Shown: positions 17,701 through 26,840, counted from the first letter of the stretch. The stretch is 45,839 nt of DNA from an uncultured Alistipes sp. (GCA_904502005.1 CAJGDC010000008.1:1-45839); one strand, 5' to 3'. Numbers and translations: made by a program. Notes: a model not told the origin generated them from the sequence alone.

Positions 17701-20700
17701 TTATCGAGCAACGTCACGCACGCATCGAGACATAGTAGAGCGCTGGTTTGACTGGAGCATACTATTCTCCATATAGATATTGTTTCCGTCACGAGACCAA
17801 CCAGTCTTCTGTTGACCGTTACCTATCTCTGTAGGCTTTGGATTGCTACCATTCATACCATATGAGTAGTATGTTCGGCTATATGCCTGAGAACAGCCAC
17901 TCCAGAATGAAGATGCACAGTAGAAGTGCATAATAGACAGCTCGCGCTGATTTGGCAGTCGGTAGCCCTTTGGGCAATATGGGTTATTTCCCAGTGAGCG
18001 GTCAATATTTGCTTGTATATCAGGGAAGTTGATTTCATTGTAGCTTGGGCAGTTCTGCGATGTCGCCTCAAACTGCCAGTAGAGACGATTTTGCGCGGAG
18101 AGCTCGTCTGAATATACAAGGTCTACACCATCCTGTCCCAGATAGCGGATAGACTTTTCGTTGAGGTAGGTAAGGTCAAAGAGTGGCACAGCATCTGAGC
18201 CTTTGACCTGAACATAGTCGGTAGCGGTGTCGTTAATATTGGCATTGTCAGTATCATCCATACCCAAATTACGCACACAGCGCACCTCCCAGCGAGTCAT
18301 ACGACCCCAGTCATAAGAACCTTGAAGGTCTCCGATAGATGATCCCTCCTCTGCCCAAACAATATATGGGCTGTTGCTATTGGTACCATAGCGAGTACTT
18401 GAGACTACGTGCTGACGCCATACGGTCTCATCGTTGCTATCCTTCTCGCTCGCGGTACGTTTATACAAACGCGCGGTATTATCAATACCATCTGCACCCA
18501 TCCACACACCGATAAGCTGTTTGATAGATGCTGTATACCAGCGAATCTCGCCAGGCTCGATAACTCCGTTACCATTGTTGTCACGGTTGCGTGTCATGCA
18601 AGAGTAACGCAAATATTTGTAGTTTGCATCGCTCTTTGTGCCGTCACGAAGCACCGACTCCTCATTTGTGGCCGTTAGATTGAGATACTTATCCCAGCGA
18701 ACACCTGTTGTGAAGGTTGTGTTGTTTTTGCCTATAAGACCCCACTCGCGCAGTGTATTGAGTCTGCCATTGTAGTCACTGCTGTTTCCGCGATCCTCGC
18801 TTGTACCATAGCTCACAGAGTTGTATGTCAGCTTTTCGTACTCGTCAAAGTGCTCCGTACCCCAAGCTGTCTGAAGATCAGCGTGATTTTGGTTGTATAC
18901 GCTCTGAATTGAGCGCTGCTGAATTGTATATGACGAGCCGACAACAGTACTCTCCTTATCAAGGCTCTCCTTAGTATCCGATAGGATGTGCATCAGACGC
19001 ATATTGTCCTGATTGACAACTCGTTTCCACAATAGTGGGCCAGCATTAGAGGTAAATGGATGCTCATCGTAGTAGAACTCATTTACAAAGGCGGTAAGTA
19101 CAATCTGGCCGTTGCGGTCAAAGATGTTCGGCTGACCTGCATCATAGGCTTTCTTCTGCTCACGAAGGAGCTTTACCAACTCGTCAACGTACATCGTCTG
19201 ACCATCGGATGTAGGGTATGGGTTACCATTTACATCGACCTTTGTAGAGTGCGGAATATAAGGCACTCGCTTTTGTGAATAGGTGTTGCTCCACTTCTCA
19301 TTTAGGCGGAACTCAACCCACTTGAAGTCAAGACCTGTTGTAACGTCGGTGCCATTGATAACAGTCGGCTTACCCTCGCTGAATGGGGTGCGGACATACC
19401 AAGTAACATCGTCGGCCTTGATATACTTCTGGTCGAAACTCATAACGTGTGTTTCGTAGTGAGCATCGCAGTCAAAAATCTCCTGCAGCGCGATAGTAAC
19501 CTCGCCTGTAGCACCCGGAGCATTCTCCGTAATACCCTCAGTATCATCGTTTGAGCTATCAACCTCTACACGAATGTCGTTTACGCCATTAACGGTTATT
19601 GTGTAGGTGTAGGCAGTATTTCTCTCGGTGTTAAAATCTGCAGGACCTGCGTGAGAGAAGTCACCCAGATGGACTACGTAGCGTACCTCTGCGCTAAGTG
19701 TACAGCCATCTTTGACCTCTGTATCTGAGATGGCATAGTCGGTATTCATTGTAAGACGACCTGTAAGAACAACATAGGTGGAGTTGTTGTTGGCATACTC
19801 CCACTCGCCATTCAAACCCTCGCTATCCTTAATCTGTCGCTCGCGGTCACTATACTGTGTAGGGCTCTTTTTAGGTTTTAGATTGTTTTCAAGCAGGTAG
19901 AATGAGAATCCGTAGCGGGTTTTATCATCATCAGTAGTGGTCGTTGAGCCTGCCTGATATACATCCTCATCCTCAACATTTTTTGTTGGGGTGTCAAAAT
20001 ATCCACGTGCCGAGTCTGTTGTTGGAAGGTTGTATTTACCACGAACATTTTTATCCATTAGATAGGTGTCACCCGAGACGTTGAATATCTGCCACTTCTT
20101 AAGCTCAAAGGAGTCGATCTCATCATTGCCGACCTTTACCCAGAAGCGCACCTTGGCATCTATACGACGCAACTGCAGCGTGCCAGATAACGCGGCTGTA
20201 TTTACAGGTGAGAGCTCTCCAGTCATTGGGAAGTATCCACTACGCTCAACAAACTCCTGGTTGAGGCTAACGACCATATCAAGGAGTTCATCTTGGTGTT
20301 GCACCTGGTTAAGCACCTCTGGTGAGACGCTAACCATCTTGGAGTCAATATTTGAGACACCGAAAATCTTGCAGCCACTACGGGCGATAGTGTGAATCTT
20401 GATTGTACCGGAGCAGCTCTGACTATCACCCTCGGGGACATTAACATACCACGCATCTTCAGTTGAAGAGGTTACAGCATTTGTTGAAGCCAACACATCG
20501 GCAACGTCAAAATAGCGACCATAAATCTTTTTACCTTCGTTATCAAAGATGTAGATATAGAGGTTGTAAATCTTCGCCTCGTCAGAGATTTCTGGCATAG
20601 TCTGACGGGTAACGATATTATGCTCAAGATTTTGCGCACCAAAGTTGAGAATCAACTCCACAGGCTCGCCCTCTTTAGCGGTTGGACTGTCAAGGTAGCT

Positions 20701-20757
20701 GTCAGTGCAACTGCAAAAGCAGAGTAGCGTAAGTAGTATGTATAGTAGCTTCTTCAT
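17701..20757 (-). CDS. DUF4906-type fimbrial tip/adhesin lipoprotein
   Basis: 1018 residues with lipidated Cys17 (CFCSC). The N-terminal 200 residues carry the fimbrillin-type pattern (V-E-L-I-L-N-F at about 35, N-x-V-T-R, then Y-N-L-Y-I-Y-I-F-D), as in DUF4906 proteins of Bacteroidetes. The C-terminal 130 residues contain CPKGYRLPNQREL and end in R-C-V-R-D, the pattern of the Fib_succ_major/C-type-lectin-like module that often ends tip adhesins. It is the last and largest gene of the fimbrial operon, where known mfa and fim clusters also place tip proteins. Tip adhesin is therefore the likely role (inference). A terminator follows 31 bases after the stop. Confidence 0.75.
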   Translation of the reverse strand: MKKLLYILLTLLCFCSCTDSYLDSPTAKEGEPVELILNFGAQNLEHNIVTRQTMPEISDEAKIYNLYIYIFDNEGKKIYGRYFDVADVLASTNAVTSSTEDAWYVNVPEGDSQSCSGTIKIHTIARSGCKIFGVSNIDSKMVSVSPEVLNQVQHQDELLDMVVSLNQEFVERSGYFPMTGELSPVNTAALSGTLQLRRIDAKVRFWVKVGNDEIDSFELKKWQIFNVSGDTYLMDKNVRGKYNLPTTDSARGYFDTPTKNVEDEDVYQAGSTTTTDDDKTRYGFSFYLLENNLKPKKSPTQYSDRERQIKDSEGLNGEWEYANNNSTYVVLTGRLTMNTDYAISDTEVKDGCTLSAEVRYVVHLGDFSHAGPADFNTERNTAYTYTITVNGVNDIRVEVDSSNDDTEGITENAPGATGEVTIALQEIFDCDAHYETHVMSFDQKYIKADDVTWYVRTPFSEGKPTVINGTDVTTGLDFKWVEFRLNEKWSNTYSQKRVPYIPHSTKVDVNGNPYPTSDGQTMYVDELVKLLREQKKAYDAGQPNIFDRNGQIVLTAFVNEFYYDEHPFTSNAGPLLWKRVVNQDNMRLMHILSDTKESLDKESTVVGSSYTIQQRSIQSVYNQNHADLQTAWGTEHFDEYEKLTYNSVSYGTSEDRGNSSDYNGRLNTLREWGLIGKNNTTFTTGVRWDKYLNLTATNEESVLRDGTKSDANYKYLRYSCMTRNRDNNGNGVIEPGEIRWYTASIKQLIGVWMGADGIDNTARLYKRTASEKDSNDETVWRQHVVSSTRYGTNSNSPYIVWAEEGSSIGDLQGSYDWGRMTRWEVRCVRNLGMDDTDNANINDTATDYVQVKGSDAVPLFDLTYLNEKSIRYLGQDGVDLVYSDELSAQNRLYWQFEATSQNCPSYNEINFPDIQANIDRSLGNNPYCPKGYRLPNQRELSIMHFYCASSFWSGCSQAYSRTYYSYGMNGSNPKPTEIGNGQQKTGWSRDGNNIYMENSMLQSNQRSTMSRCVRDVAR

Positions 20758-20774
20758 TGTTCTATTATGTGCAA

Positions 20775-22160
20775 CTAGTTAAACTCAACCTCCTCGTTCT
20801 TCTCCACCCACGGTAGTACGGTAAAGTTAAACTGACCATCGGTCTGGCTAAAGTAGGCGTTAATAACTATCTTAATATGCTGATTTCTAAGCTGCTCTGT
20901 CATCGGCGTTACTGCTGCCGTCTGCTTGTCTACAACATTTATCTGACTGTTGCTTATAGACGCAGTTTTACCACCACTCTTCTCTATAATCCAGTCTCGG
21001 GTGGAGTTGTTAGTATTGCCAAAATTTGCAGTACCATTATTGTCGCGAAGGTAGTATCTGTTGTAGTATATGCGTAGATAACCTTCACTAACCTGGAATG
21101 TTAGATTGCTGCCAGAGTTTGCGGCCGATGTGCCACGGTAGTATTTTTTACCCGTAGCCACATTGGTCATATAACCACTACCATTGCCGCTGAAGCGCCA
21201 CATGGCGTGCTCTTGACTTATAGCGTTGTCTACTGACGAAACTACAGCCATTTTACCCGAGCCGTTGTCTACAAGGTAGCGACCCGTGCTGCGGTTTTTG
21301 AGCATAAAGTTATCTGTGGTGTTTATGCTGGTAACAGTCTCTACGCCACCACTACCAACCTTTGCCGTAAGGCTCATGGTGTATGATGGTGCGCGATTCT
21401 CAAAGAGTGGTGTTTGGTAGATGCACTGCTCTGTAGATGCAGGCACGGTAATATCTGTGCCACCGGTATAGGTGTCGTAGAGCGGAAGAGCTCGGTATGT
21501 TACAGAGGTAGGTATAACGCCATTTTTTGGCAGGATGTAGCTTGTAGATGGGTTGAAATTACTGAACGATATGTCGTCAATCTGCATAGGGAAGTCGGAG
21601 TGGTTGTAGAGGCTAACCTCAAACAGCACCACCGGGCGCAACATGTCGATAGTGGTCGAAGAGTTCTCTACGCCGATACTTACAGCCTTTTCTGCGGTCA
21701 GCAGCAGTGGGTGCGAGTTATCTATGACGGGCGTTGTGCGAGAGGTGAGGGTCGTAAATAGGGTGTTGCTATTAAAATCATCACCTGCCTTAAGGGCGTT
21801 GAGCATCGTTTTCGCCTCTGAGAGCAGAGCTCGCTCGGTATTTGCATAGGCATAGAGCATGTAGTTGCCCACATCGAGGTTTGTAAAGGTTACATCTTTA
21901 ACCTTCTGCTCATCGCCTGTCAAGGCTGTTATGCGCTGAATCTCTGAGATATTACCCATAGAGTTTACAAGCACAAGGGTAACATCCTCCATGCCGCCAC
22001 CCATATATATATCGCCATCGCCTGGGACTGTGGCACGAGTTAGAGGTGTCGCGTTTATAGATACGGTCAGCGCCCCCTGCCCCGAGTATATACTCTCGGA
22101 GTGAGTGCAACCAAATGCGGTTAGCAGTGCAAACAATAGTATGTGAACGACTCTGTTCAT
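20775..22160 (-). CDS. Fimbrillin-like lipoprotein with ricin-type beta-trefoil-like insert
   Basis: 461 residues with lipidated Cys18 (FGC). Residues about 25-280 look like a fimbrillin/Mfa2-like unit: A-L-T-V-S-I-N-A, P-L-T-R-A-T as a possible processing site, and N-L-D-V-G-N-Y-M-L-Y-A-Y-A. Residues about 285-397 look like ricin-B or fascin-type beta-trefoil repeats, with F-M-L-K-N-R-S-T-G-R-Y-L, then two Trp-containing strands (H-A-M-W-R-F and R-D-W-I-I-E-K) and repeated G-K/R-Y-Y motifs. The C-terminal 60 residues resume the fimbrillin beta pattern. It lies 17 bases from the tip gene and 3 bases after the preceding gene. A minor subunit that binds sugar is the proposed role; the trefoil call needs a structure prediction. 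Confidence 0.65.
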   Translation of the reverse strand: MNRVVHILLFALLTAFGCTHSESIYSGQGALTVSINATPLTRATVPGDGDIYMGGGMEDVTLVLVNSMGNISEIQRITALTGDEQKVKDVTFTNLDVGNYMLYAYANTERALLSEAKTMLNALKAGDDFNSNTLFTTLTSRTTPVIDNSHPLLLTAEKAVSIGVENSSTTIDMLRPVVLFEVSLYNHSDFPMQIDDISFSNFNPSTSYILPKNGVIPTSVTYRALPLYDTYTGGTDITVPASTEQCIYQTPLFENRAPSYTMSLTAKVGSGGVETVTSINTTDNFMLKNRSTGRYLVDNGSGKMAVVSSVDNAISQEHAMWRFSGNGSGYMTNVATGKKYYRGTSAANSGSNLTFQVSEGYLRIYYNRYYLRDNNGTANFGNTNNSTRDWIIEKSGGKTASISNSQINVVDKQTAAVTPMTEQLRNQHIKIVINAYFSQTDGQFNFTVLPWVEKNEEVEFN

Positions 22161-22163
22161 CTG

Positions 22164-23195
22164 TTAAAATACTAAATCACCCACTGAGGCATTAACCTCA
22201 TCCCAATCTGTTGTACGCACCTGAACGTCAAACTTGTCAGGCTGTACGGTAACTACATATATATATTTTCTACCTGCGCGCCATACCATATCCTTGCCCT
22301 CGCTGTCCTTTGTAGGCAGAGCTACGGTCATGGTGATTGTGTCGGTTGTTGCCCACTTAACATCGAGGGTGAATGTTATGCTTGGCGCTGCAATGCCCTG
22401 AGCGACAACAAGCGACTGTGGCAGGAAGAGGTCAAACTCCTCCGGATAGTCATCTGCGGAATGTGGAATCAATCGTCCTTCGCTGCTGCTCCACTCGCGT
22501 AGACGCTCGGATGCCATTATATCATCAGGATTTACGTAACTGCGAGCACCATATACCCACTTCTCTGTCACATCGGGGGTGGTGTCGGTCATGTCATACG
22601 GCAGCGCTCCGATGTAGTTGAGGCTGGTGAAGAATAGATGCTTGAGTCTATACTCACACTCGGCACCAGGAGCCATGAACTTAACCGTAACGGCAGAGAG
22701 CGTGTGGTGGAAGTTTAGCTCTACAGGCTTGCCATTGTTCTTTGTCGGGCAACCCACATAGGCAACCATCATGTCGTCATTGCGCTGCAACATGTTGTAC
22801 TCCAACGCCAGCGTTCTTGCTGTAGCAGTACCCAAGACCACTGACGAAGCGGGCCAGTAGGCTCTGAACTCGTAGCTGCCATCCATCTGCCAGTGCTGAA
22901 TTGGGTCGTAAATCCACCCCGTTGGGGCTTTGGCGTCAGTTGTATAGCTCACCTCTACATCGTGGAACACCTCTGAGCGGTCGCCATTATCTCTAATCCA
23001 ATCTCCATAGACAGAGAATGGCTGAGCGCGGAAGGCGTCGGTGTCGGAGCCTCCGATAAGTGTCGCCGCACGAGTGCCACCACCCCTCTGCGTGCCAAAG
23101 GTGATAGTGTTGCCAGAGCCATTCTCTGAGCTATCAACCTTAACGCACGAAGCGGTTAGTAGCGCGATGCAAAGTATGTATACAAATCTTGACAT
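22164..23195 (-). CDS. Fimbrillin family lipoprotein (minor subunit)
   Basis: 343 residues with lipidated Cys17 (TASC). Typical fimbrillin family (Mfa-like_1) layout: I-T-F-G-T-Q-R-G-G-G-T-R-A as the first strand with an Arg that could be a processing site, F-S-V-Y-G-D-W, W-x-Y-D-P-I-Q-H-W, Y-E-F-R-A-Y-W-P, and the strong core L-N-F-H-H-T-L-S-A-V-T-V-K-F. The C-terminus has the K-Y-I-Y-V-V-T-V strand and D-W-D-E-V-N. Its codon bias is weaker than that of the preceding fimbrillin, so it is probably a minor or accessory pilin. A 10-bp hairpin lies between the two genes. Confidence 0.85.
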   Translation of the reverse strand: MSRFVYILCIALLTASCVKVDSSENGSGNTITFGTQRGGGTRAATLIGGSDTDAFRAQPFSVYGDWIRDNGDRSEVFHDVEVSYTTDAKAPTGWIYDPIQHWQMDGSYEFRAYWPASSVVLGTATARTLALEYNMLQRNDDMMVAYVGCPTKNNGKPVELNFHHTLSAVTVKFMAPGAECEYRLKHLFFTSLNYIGALPYDMTDTTPDVTEKWVYGARSYVNPDDIMASERLREWSSSEGRLIPHSADDYPEEFDLFLPQSLVVAQGIAAPSITFTLDVKWATTDTITMTVALPTKDSEGKDMVWRAGRKYIYVVTVQPDKFDVQVRTTDWDEVNASVGDLVF

Positions 23196-23213
23196 TATCT
23201 CTTAAATTTGTGA

Positions 23214-23240
23214 GTATTGAGGGTTATCAGCCCTCAATAC
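23214..23240 (-). promoter_or_regulatory. Strong intercistronic hairpin after the presumed major fimbrillin
   Basis: GTATTGAGGG (23214-23223) pairs perfectly with CCCTCAATAC (23231-23240) across a 7-base loop. On the transcribed strand no T-run follows (CTCACAAATTT), so it is not a full terminator. It sits in the 58 bases between two fimbrillin genes, where it could protect upstream mRNA from 3' decay or cause partial termination. Confidence 0.65.
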
Positions 23241-23253
23241 CCTAAATGGTTGC

Positions 23254-24372
23254 TTAGATTGAAATTACACCGTCAACATTCTCCCAATCAACGACTGCTG
23301 GAGCGAAGTGAATCTCATCACCTGCTGGGTCGATGTCGATAGTGTAGGTGATGTTCTTACCCTGCTCCCAAGCTGGAACTGCTGGGAAGTCGACGAAGTA
23401 CTTAGTAGCGCTATGTTCTACAGTAGCTGTCTGACCACCAGGAGCACTTGTAGTGATTGCGTAGTCGATAGTAATCTGCTGAACACCGGCAGACATAGCC
23501 TGTGGAAGAACGAAGTAGTTCTCTGCTACATCAGCAGTACCTGCACCATAGTGGCGAGCAGTTGTTGTAAGAGTCTGCTCGCACTCCCATACCTTAGATG
23601 TCTGAGAGCTGGTGTTAGACCATACATCGTACTTAACAGCTGTAATAGTGTTAGTCCACTGAACAGTAGTTGCACCTTGATCGTGTACATTTGTAGTCTT
23701 CAGAGTAAGGCTACCCTCATCATAGATATTTTTAATTGTAATCTTCTTAACAACAACATTCCAGCTAGTTACAGCCTCTGGAGACTCGTTTCTGTTGTCC
23801 AGGCGGAAAGCCTTAACCATGATGTTCAACTTTGCAAGAGCGTGGTGGAAGAGGGTAGGTACACCAGTAAAACCGTAGTGTACAGTGTTTGCAGTCTGCT
23901 GCATAGCCTTGTCAGAGTAGAGAAGGTCTACTGGATTAGCTGCGTCAACCTTGAAGGTCTCATACTTAATGGTCTGCTGAACATCAGCGTCGCTAATCTT
24001 TGGAACTGCAGGGCTATTTGCATCTTCATTGTAAGGAGCGTAGCTGATAAAGTCGAGGTGACCCTGTGTAGGCCAGAAGTAGGTCTCGCCATTAGCTGCC
24101 CAGTAACCGTTACCATCAGCAACCTTGTAAATAATCTCAGCATTTTGAATGTAAGGTGAGTGTGAACCTGGAGTCAGAGAGTTCTCGTAGTAAGCATAAG
24201 TACCGAAAGGAATATCGGTTGGGAATGCTACCTCTGCACGAGATGAAGCCTTGAACTTAGCTACCTCAAAGGTAATCTCATTCTGGTCTGCAACAGTTGC
24301 AAGACCCTCATTTTTTACGCAGCTTGTAAGTGCTACACCTACAACGGCTGCCAACAAGAAAAACTTTTTCAT
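23254..24372 (-). CDS. Fimbrillin family lipoprotein, probable major fimbrial subunit
   Basis: 372 residues with lipidated Cys18 (L-T-S-C). The fimbrillin (Mfa-like_1) pattern is clear: E-I-T-F-E-V-A as the first strand, S-S-R45-A-E as a plausible processing site like the Arg cleaved in Porphyromonas FimA and Mfa1, Y-W-A-A-N-G-E-T-Y-F-W-P, L-D-F-I-S-Y-A-P, F-H-H-A-L-A-K-L-N-I-M-V-K, and the closing I-T-Y-T-I-D-I and V-V-D-W. It has the strongest codon bias of the operon (Lys AAG, Leu CTT), a 93-base leader without a single G, and a hairpin after the stop. Together these suggest it is made in the greatest amount. Polymerisation by donor-strand exchange after cleavage is family knowledge. Confidence 0.85.
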   Translation of the reverse strand: MKKFFLLAAVVGVALTSCVKNEGLATVADQNEITFEVAKFKASSRAEVAFPTDIPFGTYAYYENSLTPGSHSPYIQNAEIIYKVADGNGYWAANGETYFWPTQGHLDFISYAPYNEDANSPAVPKISDADVQQTIKYETFKVDAANPVDLLYSDKAMQQTANTVHYGFTGVPTLFHHALAKLNIMVKAFRLDNRNESPEAVTSWNVVVKKITIKNIYDEGSLTLKTTNVHDQGATTVQWTNTITAVKYDVWSNTSSQTSKVWECEQTLTTTARHYGAGTADVAENYFVLPQAMSAGVQQITIDYAITTSAPGGQTATVEHSATKYFVDFPAVPAWEQGKNITYTIDIDPAGDEIHFAPAVVDWENVDGVISI

Positions 24373-24472
24373 AGTTGTAAAAATTGGTTAAAGAAAATTG
24401 TGAATTGTGTTTGGTTGTTTTTGTTTTTGTTTTGTTTTGTTTTGTTATAATTGTTAGTTAGTTGGTTAGTTT
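24373..24472 (-). promoter_or_regulatory. G-free mRNA leader of the major fimbrillin gene
   Basis: The + strand has no C from 24373 through 24472, so the mRNA has no G for 100 bases, from the end of the preceding gene to the fimbrillin start codon. It therefore cannot form G-C or G-U pairs internally and has no Shine-Dalgarno. This matches the A/C-rich, unstructured leaders of strongly translated Bacteroidetes genes. It contains the short repeats listed separately. Confidence 0.75.
24417..24446. repeat. GTTTT/GTTTTT microsatellite in the fimbrillin leader
   Basis: Two units of GTTTTT followed by three of GTTTT on the + strand (AACAAAAC-type on the mRNA). A short GTTA run at 24453-24460 lies next to it. 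The tract could change length by slippage, which would alter the leader but not a reading frame. Confidence 0.8.
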
Positions 24473-25512
24473 CTAGGCCCAATAGGAATTGTCTCCTCAA
24501 TATCTTTCCAGTCATCAACATCCGGGGCAAAACCACCGTTACCCTCAGGAATCACAATATCTGGAATATCCCACTCCTCCTCAATAAGCAACCAGTGTCT
24601 TTCGCGAGCATCCTCAGTCTCAAATATTGGCTCCATATCGATAACCTTCTGGTGGGTCTTGCCATCGCGGGTAAGAACGCTCAGGGTTACATGTAGGTCG
24701 CTCTCAACATCTTGAATCTTTCCGAAGGTGTTAAACACAGCACAAAGTACCTCGTTATTCTCACCATCGCGCGTATTTGGGTCTATGTTGCGCTGCATCT
24801 CAAAGTAGAGCGAGGCAGGCGACTCGCTATTTCTAATATTTGGGCCGAAACAGTTTGATGGCGCTACGCCTGTAAGTAGTGCTTGGCACTTGGCATTTTT
24901 TGCCATATTACCGGCTCCGGTAATCTTTATCTGTATATAATAGGTATCAACAATAGTATGGGCATCCAGCTCAATGTTCTTAATGCCATGGTGTGAGTGC
25001 ATGTTAAGCTCTGATGCACGGGCAACCATCAGGTGCTCAGGTGGATAGAGCACTGTTCCAAACTCATCAGCTCGAGTGTTAAAGCGGCTGTAGAAGTACT
25101 GTGGAACGGTCTGGGTAGTCGCTTGGATAGTATTGTAACTACTCTCGTCAGAGATTTGTGTAACATCAAGGTCGAAGTTGTAACTGAGCAACTTATATCT
25201 ACCCATTGTTAGTGATAGTGGACCGCTAAGAACCTCATAGCCATTCTCATCAATCCTCTTTGTAGAGATAAATCCCTGCGAAAGGATTGGCGCACCATCC
25301 GGTTCGTAGATAAATACTCGCATCATATCTGATGTTATCGGCGGAACCTCTACATTTGGGTTGTATATGTCGCATGTGACATTGTGGATGCCGTCGGTAA
25401 CCAGTCTCACCTTGAGCAGTGCCGAGTCCTCTGGGTCAAAAAGTGGACGGCGGTGGCACGAGAGCGCAAGAGCCGCAGAGAGCAGTATGAACAACTTTAC
25501 CAGGCCTCTCAT
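24466..25512 (-). CDS. DUF5119-type lipoprotein of fimbrial operon, possible anchor
   Basis: 348 residues with lipidated Cys19 (A-L-S-C). The start C-H-R-R-P-L-F-D-P-E-D-S-A-L-L-K-V-R-L, the strand M-R-V-F-I-Y-E-P-D-G and the Y-Y-I-Q-I-K-I-T-G-A-G segment match the DUF5119 family, which is usually found next to DUF3575 and fimbrillin genes in Bacteroides-type organisms. By position it corresponds to an anchor or assembly protein such as FimB or Mfa2, though sequence similarity to those was not seen. Its ATG overlaps the TGA of the preceding gene (ATGA), so the two are coupled. Confidence 0.75.
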   Translation of the reverse strand: MRGLVKLFILLSAALALSCHRRPLFDPEDSALLKVRLVTDGIHNVTCDIYNPNVEVPPITSDMMRVFIYEPDGAPILSQGFISTKRIDENGYEVLSGPLSLTMGRYKLLSYNFDLDVTQISDESSYNTIQATTQTVPQYFYSRFNTRADEFGTVLYPPEHLMVARASELNMHSHHGIKNIELDAHTIVDTYYIQIKITGAGNMAKNAKCQALLTGVAPSNCFGPNIRNSESPASLYFEMQRNIDPNTRDGENNEVLCAVFNTFGKIQDVESDLHVTLSVLTRDGKTHQKVIDMEPIFETEDARERHWLLIEEEWDIPDIVIPEGNGGFAPDVDDWKDIEETIPIGPRN

Positions 25513-26747
25513 AGCGCACCTCCTCTCTTCTTATATGGAATACGAATTGGCACAACCAGCGACACCTTTAGCTTCGTAGGGCCAAAGTAGCTTATGCGGC
25601 CAACCTTTGACTTATCTCGCCAGAGCAGGCTATAGTCATCGGCAGGGTAGTAGTGGCGATATGACGATGATAGGTAGCCCAACGAGAGCGAGAACTCCAT
25701 GTTGAGGTGGCGAGTAAGTTTAATGGCATATCCATAAGTAAGACCTGCAGACCAATACTCACCCTGATAGCATATGTCGTAGTCATTCTGGAAGTCAAAT
25801 CTCGAGCTCATGCCATAGAGTCCCAAGAAGTGTCCGTGTAGCTTATTGGCGTAGTAGTTGTTTTTGCGGAACCAGTAGCGAGCCTCTGCACCCATCTCCC
25901 ACATCTGCAGGCAGTACTTATTGCCCGTCTCCCACCACGGAAAGACATCCTCAACCATTACTGACCAGTGGTTGCCGATAGGTAACTCTAGCTCGAAGTT
26001 TAGAGCTGTCACGGCATCATAGAGCAGGTTGGTCTTGCACGCAAAAACGAGGGTGTCGGCGCTAAAGAGCTGCTTAGCAACCAACTTCAACGGTTCAACC
26101 GTAGGCAGTGGAGCCTGTGTGTGGAGTGAAGTTTGCGGCAAGAGCATTGGCTGCTGCTTCACAAAGTTGAACTTTTGGTAGACAACCTGAATGCGAGAGT
26201 TTCGGATTACGGGATAGTACTTTTGGTAGAGGTAGCGGTAGGCTACATCCTTTGAGAGTCTCTGCTTCTTGACCTCAATAGGTACTGTGTTGTCGTTGAT
26301 AATGTTGTATAGACGCTTTTTTGTACCCGGGCTGAGCTTCTTATCGAGAGCAATATAGTGGCGCAACTGCTCCCAAGACTCGCCATCTGGATTTACGGTA
26401 AGGCGCTCCTTGACACTTGGATGGCGACGCTCCATGTAGCTACGCATTGTGGCAGCACGGCGACGCGACAGGTTCTGGTTACGGAGATATGGACCCTCTG
26501 GTGAAGATTGCGAAACGATAACAATAGAATCGAGTCTATTTTTTCCATGCAGAGAGTCGAGCTGTTTAGCCATAGCCCTGAGGGTGTGGTTGTTACCCAG
26601 ATAGAGGGTATCAAGCTTGGATTTGTCCCAACGGAAGTGGATTTCGTAAGAGGTGGTGTCAGATACAACAATATTCTGCTGTGCCAAAGATGGTACAGCT
26701 ATCAACGCCAGCAGTAGGGTTAGTAAATATGTTGTAAATTTCTTCAC
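25509..26747 (-). CDS. OmpA-like/DUF3575 outer-membrane protein of fimbrial operon
   Basis: 412 residues with a Sec signal peptide cut after A22 (SLA-QQ), no lipobox. Residues about 30-150 resemble an OmpA-type periplasmic domain: F-R-W-D-K-S-K-L-D, then D-S-I-V-I-V-S-Q-S-S-P-E-G, N-L-S-R-R-R-A. Residues about 230-405 are DUF3575: C-K-T-N-L-L-Y-D-A-V-T-A-L-N, an E-L-P-I-G-N-H-W-S-V strand, and a series of amphipathic strands that suggest a small outer-membrane beta-barrel. First gene of the fimbrial operon. Families of this type often lead fimbrillin clusters, so a role in outer-membrane anchoring or assembly is reasonable. Confidence 0.8.
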   Translation of the reverse strand: MKKFTTYLLTLLLALIAVPSLAQQNIVVSDTTSYEIHFRWDKSKLDTLYLGNNHTLRAMAKQLDSLHGKNRLDSIVIVSQSSPEGPYLRNQNLSRRRAATMRSYMERRHPSVKERLTVNPDGESWEQLRHYIALDKKLSPGTKKRLYNIINDNTVPIEVKKQRLSKDVAYRYLYQKYYPVIRNSRIQVVYQKFNFVKQQPMLLPQTSLHTQAPLPTVEPLKLVAKQLFSADTLVFACKTNLLYDAVTALNFELELPIGNHWSVMVEDVFPWWETGNKYCLQMWEMGAEARYWFRKNNYYANKLHGHFLGLYGMSSRFDFQNDYDICYQGEYWSAGLTYGYAIKLTRHLNMEFSLSLGYLSSSYRHYYPADDYSLLWRDKSKVGRISYFGPTKLKVSLVVPIRIPYKKRGGAL

Positions 26748-26778
26748 CTATATCGAAAACAAAACCACACAATCATGG

Positions 26779-26786
26779 CAAAGTTA
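26779..26786 (-). promoter_or_regulatory. -7 element of the fimbrial operon promoter
   Basis: Read on the minus strand this is TAACTTTG, an exact TAnnTTTG match 31 bases before the first gene. No TTTG at the right spacing was found. An imperfect palindrome, CCAAAAAATC with GATTTTTGG, occupies 26798-26818, where the -33 contact would be, which suggests an activator or repressor site. Confidence 0.5.
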
Positions 26787-26840
26787 ATCAAAATAATCCA
26801 AAAAATCTTGATTTTTGGGCTCTTTTTTTCATTTCCATTA

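Noticed and set aside
23308..24159. 283-codon frame opposite the major fimbrillin gene
   Set aside because: It is antisense to a clear fimbrillin, rich in Cys and Ser without domain pattern, and is explained by the codon bias of the real gene.
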